NCBI GenBank assembly: GCA_037783545.1
Contig: JBBELK010000305.1
Location: 434,001 to 498,000 of the forward strand
Source: Henricia sp. BOLD:AAB3569
Taxonomy: Eukaryota; Echinodermata; Asteroidea; Spinulosida; Echinasteridae
Length of the DNA stretch: 64,000 bases
Direction: 5' to 3'
The position numbers and the translations under genes were made by a program. Shown in pieces: positions 1-10,335 of the stretch (positions within the stretch are counted from its first letter, which is position 1; the number at the start of each line of letters is the position of its first letter). A model generated the notes under the pieces. It had not been told where the DNA came from, made no database searches, and saw only the letters and a list, made by a program, of their open reading frames with translations.

Positions 1-1027
1 TTTTTGTTGAGCGTGGCAGATTTTATTTTCCGTTTTTTCTACGCACGCACGGTCGTTGTCCATCTTGTTTTTACCAAGCAAGAAAACAACGCCCTCTATT
101 GACAGTAAATACATGTAGACTTGTGCAAGTCTATGACATTTCCGTCCGCACCAAGACACTCCTGTGCGTGCGTGATTGCATGCAAACTGGGCACGCGTGC
201 AGACCGCGACTGCAACGAGTCGCGATTCAGACTTCTGCAAGTCTATAGTTACCAAGATGGCGCCTGAAACGTCCGTGTAGTGTGTCGTGTGCGCGCGTGT
301 TTTTGCATGAACTGGTCGCCCGCTGCGCCTAGAGTTGACCGGCCGCTCTCGCTGGCAGGTTTGCTGACACGGCCTGCCTGGCCTGCAGTCCTTGCCCCGT
401 CCATCCATGGCACAGCCGTGCCGTGCAGTGATAATTTTAAAGTGGAACGGATACTGGCCGTGTCCGTTAGCGATGTCGATCCTGCAGATCGTGCAGTTCC
501 CGGGCCGGGAAGCGGCCTGGTCTATGTAAAAAAGTTTTACCAGACCGACCAGACTGTCGCAGTGGATTTGGGTTGTAAGATTGCAGCTTATTGACTCCCA
601 GAAAGTGAAAATGTAATGAAAAGTCATCATACAAAAATGTACTAACTGCGAATAAATGTTGACAAATATTTTTTTTTTTTAAATGTCGGCCTTCATAAAG
701 TTTTTGCATTAAAAATATTTAAATGTGCACAAAAACATGAATCCATGTGAGTTTGTAACAAAGGAGCCTTTTTTTAAGACCCAAGAATACCGGTAGCTCA
801 AAAATTCACCACACATTTTCAAACTTGTTCTGGGGAGAACCTTAATGACTATCAAACTTTCCTAGTTTATTCACTCTTTATTGCAAACACTAAAGGTCGA
901 CTGTGTTTAAAATAAACAACCAGAATTGAAATTTGAACCGGGCCACTTGAAATGCCAACGGGCCAGTCAAAACTTAAGCCAACTGGTCCTGGTGGCCAGT
1001 TAGGAAAAAAGTTAAGGGCGAACGCTG
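1..1027 (+). mobile_element. hAT-like non-autonomous element, copy 1 (5' end outside window)
   Basis: This stretch is nearly identical to 7314-8303, where the same element is complete. It ends with the terminal inverted repeat CGAACGCTG at 1019-1027. The left end lies upstream of the window. Compared with the second copy it has about 38 extra bases at 500-537. No transposase is visible; the short open frames here (around 280-594 and 467-709) recur in the other copy and look incidental. The right end abuts a tRNA-like repeat unit exactly at its A-box, so this copy landed inside the tandem array. The hAT assignment is an inference from the sister copy (short TIR starting CAG, 5-bp duplication). 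Confidence 0.8.
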
Positions 1028-1965
1028 TAGCTCAGCTGGTAGAGCATCTGCCCGGTGTGTCAGAGGTCTTGGGGAAAACCTGAGGGAGTATACCACTGTG
1101 CCTTATAGCTCAGCTGGTGGAGCGCCTGCCCGGTGTGTCATAGGTCTTAGGGAAAATCTGAGGGAGTATACCACTGTGCCTTATAGCTCGGCTGGTAGAG
1201 TATCTGCCTGGTGTGTCAGAGGTCTTGGGGAAAATCTGAGGGAGTATACCCCTTTGCCTTATAGCTCAGCTGGTAGAGCATCTGCCTGGTGTGTCAGAGG
1301 TCTTGGAGAAAACCTGAGGGAGTATACCACTGTGCCTTATAGCTCAGCTGGTAGAGCATCTGCCCGGTGTGTCAGAGGTCTTGGGGAAAACCTGAGGGAG
1401 TATACCACTGTGCCTTATAGCTCAGCTGGTGAAGCATCTGCCCGGTGTGTCAGAGGTCTTAGGGAAAACCTGAGGGAGTATACTACTGTGCCTTATAGCT
1501 CAGCTGGTAGAGCATCTGCCCGGTGTGTCAGAGGTCTTGGGGAAAACCTGAGGGAGTATACCACTGTGCCTTATAGCTCAGCTGGTAGAGCATCTGCCTG
1601 GTGTGTCAGAGGTCTTGGGGAAAATATGAGGGTGTATACATGTACTACTGTGCCTTATAGCTCAGCTGGTAGAGCATCTGCCTGATGAGTTAGAGGTCTT
1701 GGGGAAAATCCGAGGGAGTATACCACTGTGCCTTATAGCTCAGCTGGTAGAGTATCTGCCCGGTGTGTCAGAGGTCTTGGGGAAACCTGAGGGAGTATAC
1801 TACTGTGCATTATAGCTCAGCAGCTGGTGGAGTGTCTGTCTGGTGAGTCAGAGGTCTTGGGGAAAATCTGAGGGAGTATACCACTGTGCCTTATGGCTCA
1901 GCTGGTAGAGCATCTGCCTGGTGTGGCAGAGGTCTTGGGGAAAATCTGAGGGAGTATACCACTGT
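1028..1965 (+). repeat. Tandem array of about 12 tRNA-half units (78 bp)
   Basis: Units begin GCCTTATAGCTCAGCTGG at about 1100, 1178, 1256, 1334, 1412, 1490, 1568, 1652, 1730, 1807, 1888 and 1966. Spacing is 78 bp, with a few indels (84, 77, 81). Each unit has a good Pol III A-box (TAGCTCAGCTGG) and a D-arm plus anticodon-stem-like start. The T-arm is replaced by a constant spacer ending in GAGGGAGTATACCACTGT, so no unit has a B-box until the last. Because 78 is a multiple of 3, the array carries a long open frame (1098-1685) that is an artefact. The array probably arose by unequal crossing-over of a tRNA-derived sequence. Confidence 0.9.
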
Positions 1966-2038
1966 GCCTTATAGCTCAGATGGTAGAGCTTCTGCCCAGT
2001 GAGTCACAGGTGTCAGGTTGGAATCCCGATAAAGCCCT
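1966..2038 (+). pseudogene. tRNA-like terminal unit with A-box and B-box
   Basis: The final unit of the array keeps a complete tRNA-like layout. It has an A-box TAGCTCAGATGG (1972-1983) and a B-box-like GGTTGGAATCC (2016-2026). The acceptor-like ends GCCTTAT and ATAAAGC pair imperfectly. The anticodon arm does not fold into a standard 5-bp stem with a 7-nt loop, so it is more likely a tRNA pseudogene or SINE head than a working tRNA gene. It may be the founder of the array. Confidence 0.6.
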
Positions 2039-2584
2039 TACGACCAAGTGTGGATGCCGCTGTAACTATTCGCCGCGACACAGATTACAAACAGACACAA
2101 GGCGTGTCTAGTTTGCTTATTACTAAAATGGTGCACTTACATACTTCACTTTATTGAATTCATTTCGCATGGGTGGGCTATCTTGCACTTTTGCTGCTAT
2201 ATCATCTTTGAGGAAGCCCTATCCATGCATGCCTATAAGCGGAAGCTAGACAAGTTTTAATACAGTGGAAAGTCACCATAAATGGGCATCGTATCTGAAC
2301 CATACAAGTGTTTGTTTTGGTGGCGTTTGACGCGAACAAATGATTGGGAGCCATGAGCGATGTTCACTGTAGCTGAATGTTCTTTTTGGTGTTCATTATA
2401 GCGAAATTCCACTGTAATAAAATTGGAATGATGGCCAAAAACTCACCTCTCCTGTGTTTTCAGTATCCATGGCAACACGTCAATTTTTGTAGTGTGTAAT
2501 ATGAAGCTCCACAGTCTGTGGGCTCCATCTCCAATCTGTGAATACATAATGAACAAAAATTAGCAACTGTGACAGAAATGCAAC
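2039..2584. other. Intergenic, nothing recognised
   Basis: No open frame of interest, repeat partner in the window or RNA signal was found. The text is ordinary AT-rich sequence. Confidence 0.5.
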
Positions 2585-3181
2585 CAATCCAGGCTTTGAC
2601 ATTAACCAAAGTCACCAAGGCCGATGGCCTCATGCCCTGCTGAGTTGGCCCCGATGCCCCTTCAAGATACACTTTCAGAAGCCAACTTGGCCATCATGCC
2701 CTATGACGTCGTGCCAATGACGTCATTTTAGGAGTAAAACAATGCTGCGTCAATGTGGAAGCAATGTGCGTGCACGTTGTGTGTCCATAGCGCGCGTAAC
2801 GCGCTATGATGAGGCTCCCATTGGTGAACTAAACCGCGTTACGCCCACAAGAGACACACACAACCCGCACGCACATTGCTTCCACAATGACTCAGCATTA
2901 TTTGACTCCCAAAATGGCATATTCGCACGTGTTCGAAAGGGTTCAATCCCAGGCTTTGACATTAACCAAGGCTACCAAAGCCAATGGCCTTATGCCCTGC
3001 TGAGTTGGCCTCATGCCCTGCTGAGTTGGCCTCATGCCCTGCTGAGTTGGCCTCGATGCCCCTTCAAGATATACACTTTCTGAGGGCAACTTGGCCAGCA
3101 TACCCTATCCCAGGCCTTGACATTAACCAAGGCTACAAGGCCAATGGCCTCATGCCCCTTCAAGGTACACACTTTCTGTAA
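2585..3181 (+). repeat. Triplicated block with 21-bp tandem core
   Basis: The phrase GGCTTTGACATTAACCAA followed by a GGCCAATGGCCTCATGCCC-type stretch and CCTTCAAGATACACTTTC occurs three times (about 2590-2690, 2950-3085, 3110-3180). In the second copy the 21-bp unit CATGCCCTGCTGAGTTGGCC is tandemly repeated (2990-3055). A palindromic MITE (2727-2923) lies between copies 1 and 2. Small open frames here follow the repeat and are not supported as genes. Confidence 0.75.
2727..2923. mobile_element. Palindromic MITE
   Basis: The left arm (ATTTTAGGAGTAAAACAATG...) is the imperfect inverse of the right arm (...CATTATTTGACTCCCAAAAT). Both arms share GTGGAAGCAATGTGCGTGC and a CGCGTTACGC-type core. 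The arms are about 80-95 bp with a short centre. Exact ends and TSD are unclear. Confidence 0.65.
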
Positions 3182-3491
3182 AGCTATACTTTCTGATAAG
3201 CTGATAGCAAAAAAAGGACATGTCAAATTGACCTCTCGTGCTCCTTGATCCTGTTTTGCATCTTCCAATTTTATGCGCAAGTTAATTTTAGCTTTGTTTA
3301 CAAAACTAGCCCCTGTTCAGCCAGGTGTGAAATTCCCAACATGATGACGAAGTTAATGAAAACTCGAAACCTATGTCTACCGATATTTCAATATTAGTGA
3401 GCCAATTTTCTAAAAATACTACAATTTTCATTTTATCTACAATTTTATGAGTGTCTACTTTTTCTGATACACCCTGTATAACTTCAAATGT
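3182..3491. other. Intergenic, nothing recognised
   Basis: AT-rich sequence. It ends in a short TACACCCTGTATAACTTC motif just before the MITE at 3496. No gene is seen. Confidence 0.4.
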
Positions 3492-3495
3492 TGAT

Positions 3496-3744
3496 GGGTC
3501 TTTCTATAAATTAGGGGTCCAGCTTTGGTGTCCCCCGTTACATTTTACATCTTGTTTTTGTAAATTCAGGACACATTCTACAAATACTTTCCATCTCAAA
3601 GAGTGAGTACATAAAGTATAATTCAAACAAAATGGTTTAAAAGCCATTAATAATGATTTTTGTACGAAATATAACACATATCAGGTGTAACGGGGGACAC
3701 TAAATGTCACACTTTTGGACGGTCCCTAATTTATAGAAAGACCC
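3496..3744. mobile_element. MITE with 21-bp TIRs and TGAT duplication
   Basis: Perfect 21-bp terminal inverted repeats (GGGTCTTTCTATAAATTAGGG) bound a 249-bp element. A second inverted motif, GTGTCCCCCGTTACA, lies further in. TGAT flanks both ends (3492-3495, 3745-3748), consistent with a 4-bp TSD. No coding sequence. The superfamily is not assigned. Confidence 0.85.
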
Positions 3745-3748
3745 TGAT

Positions 3749-4409
3749 AACTTAATATATCTTCAAGCAAACTTGAATCCGTCGTTTTGATTGGTGGATC
3801 CATGGCAACCAACAGTGTGATAATGTTTCATAATACTCTTCCGATTCTTATATTGCACTCTGCGTACCGGTAAATGCACCATGGTATTCCAAGATAACTG
3901 TGTCCCTACGCATATGCGCGCAGTACATGTAGTACTTGCAGAGTGCGCGTGTTATTAGTGCGTCAATTTTGCTTGAAGATAATATTAGTTATCCCGCGAG
4001 CATGAGTGGAATACGGCATTATCATGATTATGTAGGAACGTGACAGTCAGACGTCACGTGACCACATTCGTGTGACTAACTATGTTCCTTTTTTTGTCTG
4101 TCGCCTGAGGTGTATGATTTTTAAACATCTATATCTGGGAGGTTTTAATTTCGTCAAAAGATTAGTTAGTCGTACATTATTACATAATGAAACTATTTAT
4201 AGCCTGATACCCAAAATCTTGGAATCATCTAGATTGTACCGTTACATTGTTTTAAATTGTTATAAATAATATAAAGAAATTTATATTGATAAAATTCTCA
4301 CTTTGTTTTGTTAGTTTGCTTTATTTGTATTTCTTCTTTCAAACAAACAAATAAGAAAGAAACAACCTGCAGTAAAACCCCCGTTGATCATTTTAAATTT
4401 AATTTGCTT
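3749..4409. other. Intergenic, nothing recognised
   Basis: AT-rich sequence with a TGACGT-containing stretch near 4040-4060 and a small unsupported open frame (4072-4269). No repeat partner was identified. Confidence 0.4.
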
Positions 4410-4410
4410 A

Positions 4411-4500
4411 AGGGCGGTCCGGTTGGCGTAGTGGTTCTTTCCTCGCCTTTCCTCTGGCGTACCCGTTTCAAATCCTGGGCATGTATGTGGATTGGGTTTA
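4411..4500 (+). mobile_element. tRNA-derived SINE head, interrupted
   Basis: This matches the head of the SINE at 32979-33229 (other strand): GGTTGGCGTAGTGGTT (A-box) and a degraded B-box (GTTTCAAATCC), then GTGGATTGGGTTT. The SINE text resumes just after the next element, at about 5282-5301 (GATTAGGTTAGCAGTCCCT against GATTGGGTTTGCAGTCCCT). The MITE at 4501-5279 therefore inserted into it. Confidence 0.7.
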
Positions 4501-5279
4501 CCCCTAGAACTATGGGGGATAATGTATCCCCCATAGGTAATGTTGTTTTTTTCCAATATGGCGGCGCCTGAACTTTAAGATCGGACAGAAACGTTTTCGG
4601 CTAGCGCAATAATCCGCTGCCCAATCGCCACCAAACTCCGTCTGATAGTTCTTGAGACACTCACCTTGCGTGTGTCTAAGGAATTTCGGTAGCATTTGTC
4701 CATTAAATTCTCCTAAAAAAATGTTGGGAAATGAACGGGAACATGTGCGATGCGTCCACATGCGTGATCCAGGCATTCGGTAAAAGCCGGAGTTGCCAGA
4801 ACTCCCAGAGTTGCCGGAACTGCTTGGATTTTTTATTAGAAAAAGATCACGTCTGGTAACCATTGCGCATTGGTATTCCTTTGTACACAGACTAGGCAGA
4901 TAGACTTTTTGAACACAAATATTACAACCAGACAACGGCTAGGCTGTGAGCATACCGGTTTGTTTCGCTGGAATTGTTGGCAAAATAATCATCGTGGCTG
5001 GTTATTTCCCTCAAGGACCTGCGTAGTGGTTATGCCTGACAAGGTTTGGGCGAGTTTTAGGGGGAATTAGTGTGTCACGGTGAGAAAATGACACATTTGT
5101 TTTGTGATAGCGTGTTCATGTTCTTAAAGCTTCTCAGCTCTACTGGTGAAAAGACCACATCCCAATGAAAAATGATAAAGCAAGAGCTGAGATTATCTTA
5201 GCTAAGGCGCCGCCATATTGGAAAAAAACAACATTACCGGTACCTATGGGGGATACATTATCCCCCATAGTTCTAGGGG
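4501..5279. mobile_element. Tc1/mariner-type MITE with TA duplication
   Basis: Inverted repeats of about 70 bp begin CCCCTAGAACTATGGGGG and end with the complementary sequence. Both arms end in a GGCGCCGCCATATTGG-type stretch. TA flanks each side (4499-4500, 5280-5281). A 141-codon minus-strand frame (4510-4935) covers the left half; I recognise no domain in it. The TA target and CCCC/CCCT-like ends suggest Tc1/mariner, but no transposase is visible. Confidence 0.8.
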
Positions 5280-5528
5280 TAGATTAGGTTAGCAGTCCCT
5301 TAGTATGGCGAGCATCTTTAAAGAATTGTAGAGTATATATTCACAAATACAACAAAAATTTGTGCTCATCTTTAAAGAATTGAGAAGTTTATTATGGCTT
5401 CAGAACTCGTGTACAAACAGACTGGAAAATTTCTAAGTGTTTCCTCACAAAATCTTAAACTATTCTCACCCAAAATATTGGTTTTTCCCATCAAATCTGC
5501 ACAGGTTAACCCTTTTAACGGGTGATAC

Positions 5529-5815
5529 TATATACCGGAAAACACCGGAAAATACCGGAAAACACCGGAAAACACACTAAATACCGGAAAACACCGGAAA
5601 ACACACCGGAAAACATACTAAATACCGGAAAACACCGGAAAACACACCGGAAAACATACTAAATACCGGAAAACACCGGAAAACATACTAAATACCGGAA
5701 AACATACTAAATACCGGAAAACACAGGAAACATACTAAATACCGGAAAACATACTAAATACCGGAAAACATACTAAATACCGGAAAACACCTGAAAATAC
5801 ACTGAATGCCGCAAA
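5529..5815 (+). repeat. ACCGGAAAAC minisatellite
   Basis: Irregular tandem copies of ACCGGAAAACA, many linked as ATACCGGAAAACATACTAA (about 19-20 bp). Unit length varies because the inner CACCGGAAAA step is repeated a variable number of times. Confidence 0.9.
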
Positions 5816-5830
5816 ACATACAAGACACTG

Positions 5831-6077
5831 TACTAGTCTTGTTGCAAGACCGAATTTTGGTTCCCCCTTCCACGCCCCGCCTACGCGCTGTACCCACTAC
5901 CGATAGAGGGCGCCATTCACACTTCGACCTACCGAATTTTACAGACATAAAGAACCGAATGTCTGTGCCGAATTTCGGTAGGTCGAAGTGTGAATGGCCC
6001 TCTATCGGCAGTGGGTACAGCGCGTAGGCGGGGCGTAGAAGGGGGAATTACCAAAATTCGGTCTTGGGACAAGACTA
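5831..6077. mobile_element. Palindromic MITE with 11-bp TSD (MULE-like)
   Basis: Two arms of about 115 bp are near-perfect inverses around a centre near 5955. The ends read TAGTCTTGT...ACAAGACTA. A perfect 11-bp direct repeat ACAAGACACTG lies at 5820-5830 and 6078-6088. Duplications of 9-11 bp are typical of Mutator-like elements, so a MULE-derived MITE is likely (inference). Confidence 0.85.
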
Positions 6078-6118
6078 ACAAGACACTGGAAAACACCGTT
6101 TGACCTACGATTTATTCC

Positions 6119-6263
6119 TTAGACTGGTTCCCGTCCACATATTCCACATAGGAGAATATAAGGACAGGTAAAGGGAGCTTTATCTTGATCTGTGATTAGT
6201 CGTATTTGCGCGTGCGCATTGTGTGTTTTATATTTAAAAATTGGCGAAGCCCTTTGCTTTTAG
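6119..6263 (+). mobile_element. Fragment of TAGACTGGTT-family MITE
   Basis: About 145 bp match the left half of the complete element at 9977-10326, starting TTAGACTGGTTCCCGTCC. The right end is missing, so this copy is truncated. Confidence 0.75.
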
Positions 6264-6538
6264 TTCAAAATCATTTGAAAAGCGCGGCATCTGTGCGTAG
6301 AATTGTGCCTAACTTTCCATCGACCTTTCGAGCATTTCCGGAAGCCGTAAAAATAACAATATGTAAAAAATCCGGCCAGCCGAAATTCCGGCCCGAATTT
6401 CGTGCTAGGTTCCGGCTGGTTCTCAACTCCAGAATTATTAACACGTCAACGAGGAAATCTGTCGGTCAGTTTGCATTCGGGAGAACATTTTTGCTTCAAA
6501 AACGGTGTTGTATTTTCTTTCAATCATTTTCCAATCAT
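6264..6538. other. Intergenic, nothing recognised
   Basis: A small open frame (6206-6550) runs across it without any recognisable domain. Confidence 0.4.
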
Positions 6539-6547
6539 GGACATCTG

Positions 6548-8337
6548 TAGCCCCGCGAGCAGTGCTTCGGAAACCTCAGCCCTGTCTTCTAATATACACC
6601 AAATCTGTGGCAAACTCACGCAAATGAAATTTGGCCCATGGCTCTGATATTTGCTCAATAGGTGAACTCACCCCAGTTTATAAATATTCCGAAGAGTACG
6701 CATCGATCCGTCTTTCCGATGTCTAGTTTCGGTGAAATCGTGGGGAAAGTTTGAGACTTTTCGTGCGTAAAATTCCGACTTTCACCATGCGCGAGAGCGG
6801 AGAGGTCAACACAATCTAGACTGGTTCGCTGTCCTCATATTTACTTCCCTTCATCTTACGACGAAGGGAAGTAAATTGAGGATGTGGAACCAGTCTAGTG
6901 TTGACCTCTCTGCTCTCGCGCATGGTGAAAGTCGGAATTTCACGCACGGAAAGTCTCAAACTTTCCCCACGATTTCACCGAAACTAGACATCGGATCGAT
7001 GCGTACTCTTCGGAATATTTATAAACTGGGGTGAGTGCACCTATTGGGCAAATATCAGAGCCAAGGGACAAATTTCATTTGCGTGAGTTTGCCACAGATT
7101 TGGCCTATATTAGAACTAAAGACAGGGCTGAGGTTTGCAGCGTTCGAAATAGCACTGGTCCGTTGGCCAAATGACAGTTGAAATCGTCTCGGGCCAGCTA
7201 GAAAGCCTCCCCAAATGGTCCGTTTGTCCAGTTGAATTCAAATAGACCCATGCCATGTATGTGAAATTTCCGCGTTAATTTCCTTAATGCGTTTTTGTTT
7301 GCATGTTTCCGCATTTTTGTTGAGCGTGGCAGATTTTATTTTCCGTTTTTTCTACGCACGCACGGTCGTCGTCCATCTTGTTTTTACCAAGCAAGAAAAC
7401 AACGCCCTCTATTGACAGTAAATACATGTAGACTTGTGCAAGTCTATGACATTTCCGTCCGCACCAAGACACTCCTGTGCGTGCGTGATTGCATGCAAAC
7501 TGGGCACGCGCGCGTGCAGACCGCGACTGCAACGAGTCGCGATTCAGACTTCTGCAAGTCTAGTTACCAAGATGGCGCCTGAAACGTCCGTGTAGTGTGT
7601 CGTGTGCGCCCGTGTTTTTGCATGAACTGGTCGCCCGCTGCGCCTAGAGTTGACCGGCCGCTCTCGCTGGCAGGTTTGCTGACACGGCTTGCCTGGCCTG
7701 CAGTCCTTGCCCCGTCCATCCATGGCACAGCCGTGCCGTGCAGTGATAATTTTAAAGTGGAACGGATACTGGCCGTGTCCGTTAGCGATGTCGATCCTGC
7801 AGATCGTGCAGTTCTACCAGACCGACCAGACTGTCGCAGTGGATTTGGGTTGTAAGATTGCAGCTTATTGACTCCCAGAAAGTGAAAATGTAATGAAAAG
7901 TCATCATACAAAAATGTACTAACTGCGGATAAATGTTGACAAATTTTTTTTTTTTTAAATGTCGGCCTTCATAAAGTTTTTGCATTAAAAATATTTAAAT
8001 GTGCACAAAAACATGAATCCATGTGAGTTTGTAACAAAGGAGCCTTTTTTTAAGACCCAAGAATACCGGTAGCTCAAAAATTCACCACACATTTTCAAAC
8101 TTGTTCTGGGGAGAACCTTAATGACTATCAAACTTTCCTAGTTTATTCACTCTTTATTGCAAACACTAAAGGTCGACTGTGTTTAAAATAAACAACCAGA
8201 ATTGGAATTTGAACCGGGCCACTTGAAACGCCAACGGGCCAGTCAAAACTTAAGCCAACTGGTCCTGGTGGCCAGTTAGGAAAAAAGTTAAGGGCGAACG
8301 CTGGTTTGCCCCACCCGAAGCACTGCTCGCGGGGCTA
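6548..8337. mobile_element. Foldback element with 9-bp TSD, split by a nested insertion
   Basis: The ends read TAGCCCCGCGAGCAGTGCTT and its inverse. The arms (about 300 bp) are inverse copies centred near 6860. The 9-bp direct repeat GGACATCTG occurs at 6539-6547 and 8338-8346. The right arm is interrupted by the element at 7138-8303; removing it gives about 619 bp. The inner centre contains TAGACTGGTT...AACCAGTCTA, shared with another MITE family in this window. Long inverted arms and a 9-bp TSD fit a MULE-type foldback. Confidence 0.9.
7138..8303 (+). mobile_element. hAT-like non-autonomous element, copy 2 (complete)
   Basis: The TIRs are CAGCGTTCG (7138-7146) and CGAACGCTG (8295-8303). 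The 5-bp sequence GTTTG occurs on both sides (7133-7137, 8304-8308). The uninterrupted left arm of the surrounding foldback shows the pre-insertion text. The interior is the same as copy 1 at the start of the window. Short TIRs starting CAG plus a 5-bp duplication fit some hAT lineages; no transposase is visible. Confidence 0.88.
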
Positions 8338-8346
8338 GGACATCTG

Positions 8347-9025
8347 AAACCACTGCAGGACACAACTAGGAGGAAATTTTTGGGTGTGATTCTAATTTGG
8401 AGGCAAAATGACAACAATCCACTGTATGAAAGAGGTACCTTCTGTCCCTGGCCCTACGGGAAATCCGTAGGGACAGAATTATTCTGTCTAGCGCCGACGT
8501 TGTTCACAAAGATTCATGACGAAATTTATTAATGCAAGCAAAATCGATCGTGCCAACTGGCTTCGGCGCCCCTCAGTTTGGCGTGAACAGACGAGCAGGC
8601 GAACATCTCTTGTTCCAAAAAGCAGGCCACGGAATCCCCAAATTTGACACAAAACGTGTCTTTGTTGTTCATTGTTTTTGCTCGTAAGGCCATTTCGACA
8701 TTTTCGCGGCCATTTTGAAGGAGGTGCAAAGAGCGCCCTCAAGCGACGCATGTGCGTGCACAAAACATATCTAAGGCGGCATCGCGCACTGGATACAACT
8801 TCGCAATGAATTTGTTTGACTAATTAAATCGATGGCTTTGACTATAAAGCTGGTTGATTGTGATTCTATATGAGTTGTTCTTATGCTTCAGTTGAAAAAT
8901 CTAAATTAAAAGTGCCTTCTTGTCTGAATAAATCGCATTTTAAGACCCCTTCTTATTTCCCAATTTCTCTAAGATTAAGGCGGCTTGATTCCGGCACTGG
9001 ATACAATTAATAGTAAAAAAAAATT
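8347..9025. other. Intergenic with a short hairpin
   Basis: A hairpin CCCTACGG...CCGTAGGG sits at about 8452-8473. GGATACAA-containing phrases (AAGGCGGC...GCACTGGATACAA) occur twice, at about 8774 and 8979. No gene is supported; the minus frame 8488-8763 has no recognisable domain. Confidence 0.4.
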
Positions 9026-9096
9026 AATACGAGATTCGAACCTGCAATCTCTCGATTGATAGTACTACGTCTTAACCACTAGACTACCAAACGACT
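9026..9096 (-). pseudogene. tRNA-like sequence or SINE head
   Basis: On the minus strand the sequence has an A-box-like TGGTAGTCTAGTGGTTA and a perfect B-box-like GGTTCGAATCT. A T-run (Pol III terminator type) follows within about 20 bp. The anticodon arm does not fold in the standard way. It may be a tRNA pseudogene or the head of a SINE; a functional tRNA is less likely. Confidence 0.5.
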
Positions 9097-9263
9097 CGAC
9101 AAACTCTGAATTTTCTTTCTTATATCCTTTTATTTAACTCTTGGAGGCGCTATATAGAAAATATGAATATTCATTTACAATGCACCAATCGATGAAGCCC
9201 CATAGCGAATATGTGGTACGGAAAAAAATTTCGCTGACCGCCCACATATTCCACACAAGAGAA

Positions 9264-9338
9264 TAGACTGGTTCCCGTCCACATATTTCACATTTTCGCA
9301 ATAAGCGAACCAATCTATAGGGATCGAGAACCAATCTA
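9264..9338. mobile_element. Short TAGACTGGTT-family MITE remnant
   Basis: It begins TAGACTGGTTCCCGTCC and ends GAACCAATCTA, joining the left and right ends of the 9977-10326 element with most of the middle gone. No TSD is evident. Confidence 0.65.
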
Positions 9339-9417
9339 TGAAAGATCACGCCCATATATCATTGCCAATATACACTATACTCACGATAAGTTAGGGATAT
9401 TGGGGTGTCGTTGAAAC

Positions 9418-9602
9418 CAGGAGGTCGGAGGTAACCCGGAGGTAGAATTTGTTGTGACCGTGTAGTACATGCTACAACCTACCTCCGGCTTGTTATTTTA
9501 ATACTGCGTAGCTCCGGGCCACCGCCAACGCACCAACTACACGTTAGCAAAAACAATCTACCTCCGGGTACTTTTGGGTACCTCCGACCACCTCCGACCT
9601 CC
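9418..9602. mobile_element. Palindromic MITE (GGAGGTCGGAGGT ends)
   Basis: The left end AGGTCGGAGGTAACCCGGAG and the right end CTCCGGGT...ACCTCCGACC are inverted copies, about 185 bp overall. The ends are imprecise because the terminal motif itself is repetitive. Confidence 0.6.
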
Positions 9603-9810
9603 GGGTTTTATAAATTTCCGGGATATTGTTGGGTGTACGCAGATATTTTGACATAATTTCGCTTGAATTATTTTGTATATGATTAGACAATTGTATCTGC
9701 ATGATCTATGTGTGTTTGCAGGACCCCAATGGAAACCAGTTTTTGTAAACTGTTTGGGCACACCCTGGGTAAATAAATGGAATAAATAAAATAAATAAAA
9801 ATAAATATTT
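9603..9810 (+). repeat. AT-rich stretch ending in an AAATAAAT microsatellite
   Basis: The sequence ends in (AAATA)n-type simple repeats (about 9772-9806), as at the tail of a retroposon. The body is not recognised. Confidence 0.5.
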
Positions 9811-9976
9811 CATTTAACCTCCCCAAAACACGCGTTATTAGACCTCGATTCGTGGCTTAGACAAGTCCACACTGCCCATGCGGCACGTGCTAAGCACACA
9901 TCCATGTACACAACTATAGCACACGTACCAATGGCGTTGTGTAACGAAATTGCACTACATTCAAATGAGCCCGCAC

Positions 9977-10326
9977 TAGACTGGTTCCCGTCCACATATT
10001 CCACACAGGAGAATATAAGGACAGGTAAAGGGCGCTTCATCTTGATCTGTTATTGGTCGTCTTTGCGCGTGCGCATTGTGTTTTTTATATTTAAAAATTG
10101 GCAAAGCCCTTTGCTTTAGGCAATGTACTTTATTTACATAATTGGATATGTTCGACACGCACGGCCAAGTTACAAATGTCACTGCAAAATCTGCGCAATT
10201 ACTATAATTTTTTTTTAAAATAATAACCACGTGACGGGCAGAATTCTGCCCGTCATGGCTGCCCTTTACCGATCCCTATATTTTCGCAAAAAGCGAACCA
10301 ATCTATAGGGATCGGAAACCAATCTA
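9977..10326. mobile_element. TAGACTGGTT-family MITE with 9-bp TSD
   Basis: The ends are TAGACTGGTTCCCG and the inverse of TAGATTGGTTTCCG. The 9-bp direct repeat AGCCCGCAC lies at 9968-9976 and 10327-10335. The element is 350 bp with no coding capacity. Related fragments occur at 6119, 9264 and 12285. The TSD length suggests a Mutator-like origin. Confidence 0.88.
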
Positions 10327-10335
10327 AGCCCGCAC

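Noticed and set aside
1098-1685. 195-codon repeated open frame (YSSAGRASARCVRGLGENLREYTTV units)
   Set aside because: It is the reading of a 78-bp tandem repeat; 78 is a multiple of 3, so the frame stays open without selection.
9026-9096. Functional tRNA gene
   Set aside because: A- and B-boxes are present, but the anticodon arm does not fold; more likely a SINE head or pseudogene.
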